Source: an uncultured Capnocytophaga sp.
GTDB lineage: Bacteria; Bacteroidota; Bacteroidia; Flavobacteriales; Flavobacteriaceae
Assembly: GCF_938029845.1 (NCBI RefSeq)
Contig: NZ_CALHGG010000173.1
Location: 1-10,452 of the forward strand
Direction of reading: 5' to 3'
Length of the DNA: 10,452 nucleotides
Numbering within the stretch: the first letter of the stretch is position 1; each line of letters begins with the position of its first letter. Under the pieces are notes generated by a model. It saw only the letters and a program-made list of their open reading frames with translations, searched no databases and was not told the origin of the DNA. Positions 7,482-10,452 of the stretch are shown piece by piece. Both the position numbers and the translations under genes were made by a program.

Positions 7482-7497
7482 TTGTATATTTGTACAA
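7482..7497. promoter_or_regulatory. Operator-like dyad 1, TTGTA-N6-TACAA
   Basis: TTGTA (7482-7486) and TACAA (7493-7497) are perfect inverted half-sites around a 6-bp centre. Flanking bases G7481 and C7498 extend the symmetry to 6 bp per arm. The dyad covers the promoter-like box TATATTTG (7485-7492), which is where a repressor would block transcription of the VOC gene. A weak hairpin terminator for the upstream run is the alternative reading. Confidence 0.5.
7485..7492 (+). promoter_or_regulatory. Possible -7 element TATATTTG for the VOC gene
   Basis: It matches the Bacteroidota -7 consensus TAnnTTTG and lies about 95 bp before the ATG at 7587. I see no TTTG at the expected 19-20 bp upstream, so the promoter is incomplete by consensus. 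Confidence 0.4.
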
Positions 7498-7524
7498 CTC
7501 TTAGAATAAATATCATCAACTTAT

Positions 7525-7540
7525 TTGTATGTATATACAA
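7525..7540. promoter_or_regulatory. Operator-like dyad 2, TTGTA-N6-TACAA
   Basis: A second perfect copy of the same half-sites with the same 6-bp spacing: TTGTA at 7525-7529 and TACAA at 7536-7540, 43 bp downstream of the first. The centres differ (tatttg in copy 1, tgtata in copy 2), so it is the half-sites that are repeated. 43 bp is close to four helical turns, which places both on the same DNA face. Confidence 0.5.
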
Positions 7541-7586
7541 GGATAAGGGATATGTGCCAGTGATAACTATATTAGATAAATAAATT

Positions 7587-7940
7587 ATGAATTATGATAA
7601 TTTCTTTCTTCCTGCGGAAAATTTTGAGGAAAGTAAACGATTTTTTGCAGAAGTTTTAAATCTGAAAATCAAGTTTGATTTTTCAGACATAGGAATGATA
7701 GCTTTCAATGTGGGAGATGAAGAACCTGCCATTATTTTGAAAGATAAAAAGAAATTCCCTAACACGAAACCAACTATTTGGATCGAAGTAGACGATGTAA
7801 AACAAATATATGATGAGTTACAAGGAAAGGGCGTATCGTTTTTGAGTCCGCCGTTTCCTATCAGAACGGGGTGGGCGATTGAGTTTTTAGACCCATCAGG
7901 AAATGTATTAGGTTTTACGGATTACAAAGCAGAAAAATAA
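7587..7940 (+). CDS. VOC superfamily (glyoxalase/bleomycin-resistance fold) protein
   Basis: A 117-residue single-module VOC protein with two beta-alpha-beta-beta-beta units. Unit one is NYDNFFLPAENFEESKRFFAEVLNLKIKFDF (2-32) with IAFNVGDEEPAIIL (38-51). Unit two is PTIWIEVDDVKQIYDELQGKGV (62-83), then GWAIEFLDPSGNVLGFTDY (95-113). The WAIEFLDPSGN signature and the 'V.D....y..l...G' helix are typical. The usual metal ligands are not all visible: E99 is present, but there is no histidine in the first strand or before the VDD motif. It may therefore bind a ligand without metal, as bleomycin-binding relatives do, rather than act as a lyase or dioxygenase. It is preceded by the dual dyads and followed after 23 bp by the next gene. 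Substrate unknown. Confidence 0.88.
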   Translation: MNYDNFFLPAENFEESKRFFAEVLNLKIKFDFSDIGMIAFNVGDEEPAIILKDKKKFPNTKPTIWIEVDDVKQIYDELQGKGVSFLSPPFPIRTGWAIEFLDPSGNVLGFTDYKAEK

Positions 7941-7963
7941 AACCTCTCTTAGGATAATAAATT

Positions 7964-8410
7964 ATGGCACTTTGGCAATATCAATTTACGATCATACCTA
8001 ATCAATATATATTGAAAGATATATCTAATGAGGAGCTTGAATATGAATTATGGGAACACGCTAATATTCATAAAGAAGATTTTATGCAGGTGAACTCTTT
8101 TCTGCCAAAGACTAAATCTTGGAGTGAGTATTTAGATATATATGGCAATATTGATTCTAATTGTTTGGAAGTATTTTTTGATAGAGAAGAGAGGGTTACT
8201 TCAGTTTCTTTGAGAATAGATTTCAGAAGTGATTACAATAAAATACTTTACCAGTTATTATCTTTTTTTGGGGCAAAAGATTATACTTTATTGGATGAGA
8301 ACTTACAACCAATAAAAACAATAAATAATGAAAGTTTGGAAGTAATTATAAAACAATCTGTTCAATACGAAAAATATAATGAATTAGCATACCTTACAAA
8401 TAAGAAGTAA
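7964..8410 (+). CDS. Hypothetical protein, immunity-like
   Basis: A 148-residue cytoplasmic protein. It begins MALWQYQFTIIPNQYIL, followed by a Trp/Ser segment FLPKTKSWSEYLDIYGNIDSNCLEVF (about 46-71), and then VTSVSLRIDFRSDYNKILYQLLSFFG (about 78-103). The pattern 'W.f.iiP ... K.SWs... wG..dsN.iev ... i..R.D.R' is one I remember in small standalone proteins found near toxin and immunity genes in many phyla, but I cannot name the family. The C-terminus, SVQYEKYNELAYLTNKK, fits a final helix. It follows the VOC gene by 23 bp and probably shares its transcript. Immunity is contextual inference. Confidence 0.8.
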   Translation: MALWQYQFTIIPNQYILKDISNEELEYELWEHANIHKEDFMQVNSFLPKTKSWSEYLDIYGNIDSNCLEVFFDREERVTSVSLRIDFRSDYNKILYQLLSFFGAKDYTLLDENLQPIKTINNESLEVIIKQSVQYEKYNELAYLTNKK

Positions 8411-8415
8411 AGAAA

Positions 8416-8480
8416 GCTTTTACAGAAACTGACTTTTTAGAAATATACAAAGTGAATGTATTCGGCGTAGCACACCTCAA
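8416..8480 (+). pseudogene. Possible scrap of a short-chain dehydrogenase gene
   Basis: In the frame starting at 8416 the DNA reads AFTETDFLEIYKVNVFGVAH. The segment 'dF..iykVNvfGva' resembles the helix and strand around the conserved Asn of NAD(P)-dependent short-chain dehydrogenases. About 21 codons are visible, with no start and no continuation, because the 6905-family relic takes over near 8475. The match is short and could be chance. Confidence 0.25.
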
Positions 8481-8618
8481 AAAACAGCAATTACTTATCA
8501 TGGATATGCCTAATTACTCACTCATCATATCCCTATTCCTGTTGATATTCTACCTATTATTGATGTAATGGAAGACCCTCATATATGGAGCTTACAAGCT
8601 TCGTTATGGAGAGTGTAA
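8475..8618 (+). pseudogene. Decayed 3' end of a 6905-family gene
   Basis: In one frame the DNA reads PQKTAITYHGYA, a TAA stop at 8511-8513, then HHIPIPVDILPIIDVMEDPH and IWSLQASLWRV before a TAA at 8616-8618. This lines up with EQTKELITYQEYA and the final SIPRDTLAILDNIEDPHIRR, LQASLWGI of the intact gene at 6905-7426. The relic has lost roughly 8-12 codons of the helix after ITYQEYA and carries an in-frame stop. The upstream two thirds of the gene are absent. It is a dead fragment of a second family member, oriented like the intact one. Confidence 0.8.
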
Positions 8619-8651
8619 AATAAAAATTTTTTTAATTATTTTTGATATTTA

Positions 8652-8683
8652 TTTGTAAAACACGTAAATTATTACTATCTTTG
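8652..8683 (+). promoter_or_regulatory. Bacteroidota-type promoter of the SemiSWEET gene
   Basis: A -33 TTTG (8652-8655), a 20-bp spacer and a -7 TATCTTTG (8676-8683) match the Bacteroidota consensus TTTG-N19/20-TAnnTTTG. An AT-rich tract lies upstream. Transcription would start near 8690, about 11 bp before the ATG at 8701. Confidence 0.8.
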
Positions 8684-8700
8684 CAGAAAACCATATTATT

Positions 8701-8979
8701 ATGAAGGAAAAAAGAAATATCAAGCAAAAAATTAATTTGTTTATAGGTTCTATAGGAGCCTTTATAGGAGTGGCGGTATTTGTAGCCTATATTCCTCAAA
8801 TTATGGCCAACTTAGAGGGGCACAAAGCACAACCTTGGCAACCTTTGTTTGCAGCGGGGTCTTGTCTTATCTGGGTGGTGTATGGCTGGACAAAAGAGCC
8901 TAAGCCAGATTATATTCTCATTATTCCCAATTTGGTAGGGGTAGTTTTAGGATTCTTAACTTTTATTACTTCGCTTTAA
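8701..8979 (+). CDS. SemiSWEET-type sugar transporter
   Basis: A 92-residue inner-membrane protein with three transmembrane helices, about 11-36, 46-64 and 70-91, the full length of a bacterial SemiSWEET, which works as a homodimer. The PQ motif YIPQI (30-34), which acts as the hinge of TM1, is intact. W58 and N77 stand where the family's sugar-pocket Trp and Asn are found, and the third helix carries PNLVG (76-80). SemiSWEETs equilibrate sugars such as sucrose or glucose across the membrane; the substrate cannot be read from sequence. It is monocistronic, with its own consensus promoter upstream and a strong hairpin 6 bp after the stop. Gene debris lies on one side and a toxin-antitoxin remnant on the other, so it may be a passenger in a rearranged zone. 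Confidence 0.92.
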   Translation: MKEKRNIKQKINLFIGSIGAFIGVAVFVAYIPQIMANLEGHKAQPWQPLFAAGSCLIWVVYGWTKEPKPDYILIIPNLVGVVLGFLTFITSL

Positions 8980-8985
8980 ATGGAT

Positions 8986-9015
8986 GTTTTTGCTTTTTAT
9001 CTTGAAAGCAAAAAC
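8986..9015 (+). terminator. Hairpin terminator after SemiSWEET
   Basis: A perfect 11-bp stem, GTTTTTGCTTT (8986-8996) with AAAGCAAAAAC (9005-9015), closes an 8-nt loop. No immediate T-run follows on the + strand, so its strength as an intrinsic terminator is uncertain, but its place 6 bp after the stop fits. Confidence 0.6.
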
Positions 9016-9047
9016 GATCATTAATCCCTATTTTGGAATAATTTTTG

Positions 9048-9055
9048 TACTTTTG
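9048..9055 (+). promoter_or_regulatory. -7 element TACTTTTG of the antitoxin gene
   Basis: It matches TAnnTTTG and lies 20 bp before the ATG at 9076. The nearest TTTG upstream (9032-9035) is only 12 bp away rather than 19-20, so the -33 region is weak. Confidence 0.55.
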
Positions 9056-9075
9056 CCTTACAAAATAAGAATCTT

Positions 9076-9354
9076 ATGTCTATGACCTTTACCATTAATG
9101 AGAGCCATCCACAAGCTTCTGCCCTTGTGGAACTTCTTAAAACATTCAGTTTTGTTTCCTTTAAGGAGACTAAAACAAAGACAAAAAAGACTACTACAAA
9201 GGAAAAATCAGCCCTTGTAGAGCCTGCTTTTGAAGAAGAAAGCCCTGAAGATTATGAATTTATTATGGCACTTTCTAAAGAAACCAATAGAAATGTAGCC
9301 CACCGTCTGGCTAAAGAAAAAAACATAATACTCCCTTATCAAAAGAAAAAATAA
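9076..9354 (+). CDS. Antitoxin of a PIN-type toxin-antitoxin pair (DUF2683-like)
   Basis: A 92-residue protein. The N-terminus, MTFTINESHPQASALVELLKTFSFVSFKE (3-31), is a strand followed by a helix with the spacing seen in small Bacteroidota antitoxins of the DUF2683 kind (recall, not verified). A Lys/Thr-rich linker follows (32-44). The C-terminal EEESPEDYEFIMALSKETNRNVAHRLAKEKNIILPY (53-88) is acidic then basic, typical of a tail that wraps its toxin. Its stop overlaps the ATG of a PIN-domain reading frame by one base (TAATG), the usual order and coupling of such operons. Antitoxins of this class bind the PIN RNase and repress their own promoter. M3 (9082) is an alternative start. Because the toxin is cut off, this copy is an orphan antitoxin. 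Confidence 0.75.
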   Translation: MSMTFTINESHPQASALVELLKTFSFVSFKETKTKTKKTTTKEKSALVEPAFEEESPEDYEFIMALSKETNRNVAHRLAKEKNIILPYQKKK

Positions 9355-9437
9355 TGATTGTTATTGCTGATAGTAATATCTTCTATAGCTGTACTATAGA
9401 TAGGGAGATTTTGTTATATCAATTTTGTGTCAATTAA
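9354..9437 (+). pseudogene. Truncated PIN-domain toxin (VapC-like), 27 codons
   Basis: The frame begins MIVIADSNIFYSC, a clear PIN-domain start: a hydrophobic strand ending in the first catalytic Asp (D6), followed by SNIF. PIN toxins are Mg-dependent RNases of about 130-140 residues needing three or four acidic residues. After codon 13 the sequence (TIDREILLYQFCVN) no longer resembles the family, and a TAA at 9435-9437 ends it. None of the other catalytic acids or the rest of the fold appears downstream, so the toxin is dead. The break falls close to an 11-bp inverted repeat and a second gene relic, suggesting that the 3' part was replaced. Confidence 0.75.
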
Positions 9438-9447
9438 TATAACAAAA
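9409..9447. repeat. Perfect 11-bp inverted repeat at the truncation junction
   Basis: TTTTGTTATAT (9409-9419) and ATATAACAAAA (9437-9447) are perfect inverted copies around a 17-nt loop. The loop holds the terminal codons of the PIN fragment, and the right arm runs into the start codon of the next relic. It may be a weak terminator or a scar of rearrangement. Confidence 0.6.
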
Positions 9448-9532
9448 TGACTTCGGAAGAATAAAAGCCATAGTCTTTATATTCAAGGCTTACAATCTCT
9501 TTGGAAAGAAGGTTATAATGCAGAAAAAGTAG
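9447..9532 (+). pseudogene. Decayed 5' end of a 6905-family gene
   Basis: The 86 bases match the first 88 bases of the gene at 6905. By hand count there are about six substitutions and two single-base deletions. The first deletion turns GAAGAAATAAAAG into GAAGAATAAAAG and creates an in-frame TAA at codon 6. Similarity stops at AAAAAGTAG (9524-9532), and the MITE begins 17 bp later. The match also covers the seven bases before the ATG (AACAAAATG in both), so a little of the upstream leader was copied too. It is too short and too broken to be expressed. Confidence 0.85.
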
Positions 9533-9549
9533 CTCTTTACAACTATTAG

Positions 9550-9575
9550 TTTAACTTAACGTGAGTTCGATATAA
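9550..9575 (+). repeat. Left terminal inverted repeat of MITE
   Basis: 26 bp, pairing with 9796-9821 at 23 of 26 positions. The mismatches are at positions 6, 22 and 23 of the repeat. Confidence 0.8.
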
Positions 9576-9657
9576 CGAAAGCTCCCACTGATTTTCACGG
9601 ATTTCACAGATTTTCTATGTCTGTGTAATTGTGTTGTTGCGATTTACACAGATTTTT

Positions 9658-9676
9658 ATAAGACCAAAGGTCTTAT
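9658..9676. repeat. Central hairpin of MITE
   Basis: ATAAGACC (9658-9665), loop AAA, GGTCTTAT (9669-9676). A perfect 8-bp stem near the middle of the element. Confidence 0.75.
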
Positions 9677-9786
9677 TTATCCGTGAAAATTTCAGAGTTA
9701 CGCTTAATTGTATCATTTTCTCCGTGAAAATCCGTGTTTCACATACCCAGCTGTGAGCACTCGCTGGCTTTGTGGGAGAAAAAATA

Positions 9787-9794
9787 TAATTTTG
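9787..9794 (+). promoter_or_regulatory. Outward -7 element TAATTTTG inside the MITE
   Basis: It matches TAnnTTTG and points toward the gene at 9835, with its end 40 bp before that ATG. The nearest TTTG upstream (9769-9772) is only 14 bp away, so the -33 spacing is short. If active, the element supplies the promoter of the next gene. Confidence 0.45.
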
Positions 9795-9795
9795 C

Positions 9796-9821
9796 TTACG
9801 TCGAACTCACGTTAAATTAAA
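9796..9821 (-). repeat. Right terminal inverted repeat of MITE
   Basis: The inverted counterpart of 9550-9575. It ends 13 bp before the ATG of the membrane-protein gene. Confidence 0.8.
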
Positions 9822-9834
9822 GATTTTTACAAAA

Positions 9835-10308
9835 ATGAATAAGAATGCTTCATATAATCTTTATTTTTTTCTTTTACAATGGTTGTTGTTTGTTGCTACC
9901 TATGAGGCTTTAGCAGCCTATTCAATTGATAATATAGTTTCTATTATAGAGAGGTTTGATAACGCTATTTGGGATTCACTAATTTATTTGTTTAGTACGG
10001 GGGTAGGAAAAGACCCTTTTTTACTGATGCTCACTAAAACAGCCTTTTTCTTTCCTTTGCTTTTTCTTTTTGTAATTCCTTATTTTTTAGAGCAGAAGAA
10101 AGAGGGGAAAAGCTATTTTTATCATTACGACATTCATCGTGAGAGTTATTATCTTTTAGTAGATGTGATTACTCTGGTGGTTTATGCAATATTCATAATG
10201 CCGGCTGTACTCTTTTCTTTTGGGGTGCTCACCTCTTTGCCTTTATTTCTGTTTATGATTATCTTTAGGGTCTATCAGTATAAAAAGAAACTTATTTTCA
10301 AGGAGTAA
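9835..10308 (+). CDS. Small four-helix membrane protein of unknown function
   Basis: A 157-residue protein with about four hydrophobic spans: 9-29 (LYFFLLQWLLFVATYEALA), 62-84 (two runs around FFFPLLFLFVIP), 106-126 and 127-146. The loop EQKKEGKSYFYHYDIHRES (86-104) is charged and polar, and the C-terminus YQYKKKLIFKE is basic, suggesting a cytoplasmic tail. I see no enzyme motif, no lipobox and no recognisable family. The ATG at 9835 is preceded by an A-rich leader but no clear Shine-Dalgarno. Nearly all the DNA that should hold its promoter is MITE sequence, so its expression was probably altered by the insertion, or it depends on the element's own -7 box. Confidence 0.75.
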   Translation: MNKNASYNLYFFLLQWLLFVATYEALAAYSIDNIVSIIERFDNAIWDSLIYLFSTGVGKDPFLLMLTKTAFFFPLLFLFVIPYFLEQKKEGKSYFYHYDIHRESYYLLVDVITLVVYAIFIMPAVLFSFGVLTSLPLFLFMIIFRVYQYKKKLIFKE

Positions 10309-10338
10309 AATTAGTAATGCGAATCAATAGTAGAAAAA

Positions 10339-10412
10339 CAATTGTATAGTCTAATTCATTAATACGCAATTTATTGCCTCTCTATGGAAGACTATGTTTT
10401 TGGGTAATTGTC
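10339..10412. repeat. Imperfect inverted-repeat region with degenerate GCAAT hairpin
   Basis: ATAGTCT (10346-10352) is inverted as AGACTAT (10389-10395), with a further AATTG pair outside (10340-10344 and 10406-10410). Within lies ACGCAATTTATTGC (10364-10377), a degenerate copy of the hairpin found at 10432. Confidence 0.55.
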
Positions 10413-10431
10413 TTAGCCAGCGCATGTGTAG

Positions 10432-10451
10432 AGACGCAATTTATTGCGTCT
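10432..10451. repeat. Palindromic repeat AGACGCAAT-TT-ATTGCGTCT
   Basis: Two perfect 9-bp arms around a 2-base centre, one base before the window end. I recall this palindrome as a dispersed intergenic repeat in Flavobacteriaceae. A degenerate copy lies about 70 bp upstream, so this looks like a small repeat cluster that continues beyond the window. Confidence 0.7.
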
Positions 10452-10452
10452 T

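Larger units (their letters stand above)
7427..7586. other. 160-bp intergenic region with regulatory dyads
   Basis: AT-rich and without a credible ORF. It holds two copies of the dyad TTGTA-N6-TACAA (listed separately) and a TATATTTG box. There is no strong GC stem followed by a T-run, so termination of the upstream run is not obvious from sequence. Confidence 0.6.
8411..8700. other. Gene-free 290-bp stretch with gene debris and a promoter
   Basis: It holds no intact gene. In order it contains a short dehydrogenase-like coding scrap (8416-8480), a decayed 3' end of a relative of the 6905 gene (8475-8618), a very AT-rich tract (about 8620-8660) and the promoter of the SemiSWEET gene. Confidence 0.7.
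9550..9821. mobile_element. MITE-like non-autonomous inverted-repeat element, 272 bp
   Basis: The ends are 26-bp terminal inverted repeats (9550-9575 and 9796-9821) matching at 23 of 26 positions, with the perfect core TTAACGTGAGTTCGA. The interior has no ORF but is full of symmetry: a central hairpin, the pair CACAGA/TCTGTG (9605-9610, 9620-9625), a CTCCCAC near the left end opposed by GTGGGAG near the right, and GATTTTCACGGA near the left answered by TCCGTGAAAATC near the right. No target duplication is certain; TTAA occurs just outside or within both ends. It would be moved by a transposase supplied in trans. I cannot name the parent IS family. Confidence 0.75.
9438..9834. other. Gene-free 397-bp stretch: relic plus MITE
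   Basis: No intact ORF. It contains a decayed 5' end of a 6905-family gene (9447-9532), then a 272-bp inverted-repeat element (9550-9821), then 13 bp before the next ATG. Confidence 0.75.

Noticed and set aside
7481..7498. GTTGTA/TACAAC read as an intrinsic terminator of the 1-7426 run.
   Set aside because: The stem is only 6 bp and AT-rich with no T-run, and the same half-sites and spacing recur 43 bp on, which favours an operator; not fully excluded.
8500..8568. A 22-codon hydrophobic ORF (MDMPNYSLIISLFLLIFYLLLM) that looks like a type I toxin peptide.
   Set aside because: It is an out-of-frame reading of the 6905-family relic; the homologous frame accounts for the sequence, and no antisense RNA promoter or ribosome site is evident.
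9447..9532. A functional short gene starting at the ATG at 9447.
   Set aside because: A one-base deletion makes codon 6 a stop, and the similarity to the 6905 gene ends after about 86 bases.
9550..9821. A CRISPR array, suggested by the repeated CACGGATTT/CACAGATTTT words.
   Set aside because: The repeats are short, inverted and irregular, without uniform spacers. They are better explained by the nested symmetry of one MITE-like element.

Overview
The window looks like part of a Bacteroidota chromosome, most likely from a flavobacterium and possibly Capnocytophaga. The signs are AT-rich DNA, few strong Shine-Dalgarno sites, promoter -7 elements of the form TAnnTTTG, a Wzx-like flippase and hypothetical proteins of flavobacterial character, and a terminal hairpin built on AGACGCAAT/ATTGCGTCT that I recall as common in Flavobacteriaceae. 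The genus is inference. All convincing genes lie on the + strand.

1-7426 is one tightly packed run of genes with gaps of 30 bp or less and two 4-bp overlaps. It opens with three copies of one SUKH (SMI1/KNR4) gene family: the 3' tail of one at 1-95, then two full copies at 768 and 1922. Unrelated small genes at 126 and 1469 sit between them. A larger protein with a helical N-terminus and a SUKH-like C-terminus follows at 2633, then a helical protein at 3572. This is the architecture of a polymorphic-toxin polyimmunity (orphan immunity) array; no toxin is visible. A Wzx-like polysaccharide flippase (4232-5674) interrupts the run. Three more small unknown genes follow: 5677, a secreted protein at 6117, and 6905.

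7427-8410 holds a noncoding stretch with two copies of the dyad TTGTA-N6-TACAA spaced 43 bp apart, then a VOC-fold protein and an immunity-like protein.

8411-9834 is a patchwork. It holds a decayed 3' end of a relative of the 6905 gene, a SemiSWEET sugar transporter with its own promoter and terminator hairpin, and an antitoxin whose PIN-domain toxin is cut off after 27 codons. After these come a decayed 5' end of another 6905 relative and a 272-bp noncoding element with 26-bp terminal inverted repeats (a MITE candidate). The MITE ends 13 bp before a four-helix membrane protein gene at 9835. The window closes with palindromic repeats.

The main biological reading is an immunity-gene array that grows and decays by duplication, central diversification and 5'/3' recombination, next to a zone of gene debris and small mobile DNA. 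Most functions here are inferred from architecture; only the flippase, SemiSWEET, VOC, SUKH and PIN/antitoxin calls rest on recognised sequence features.
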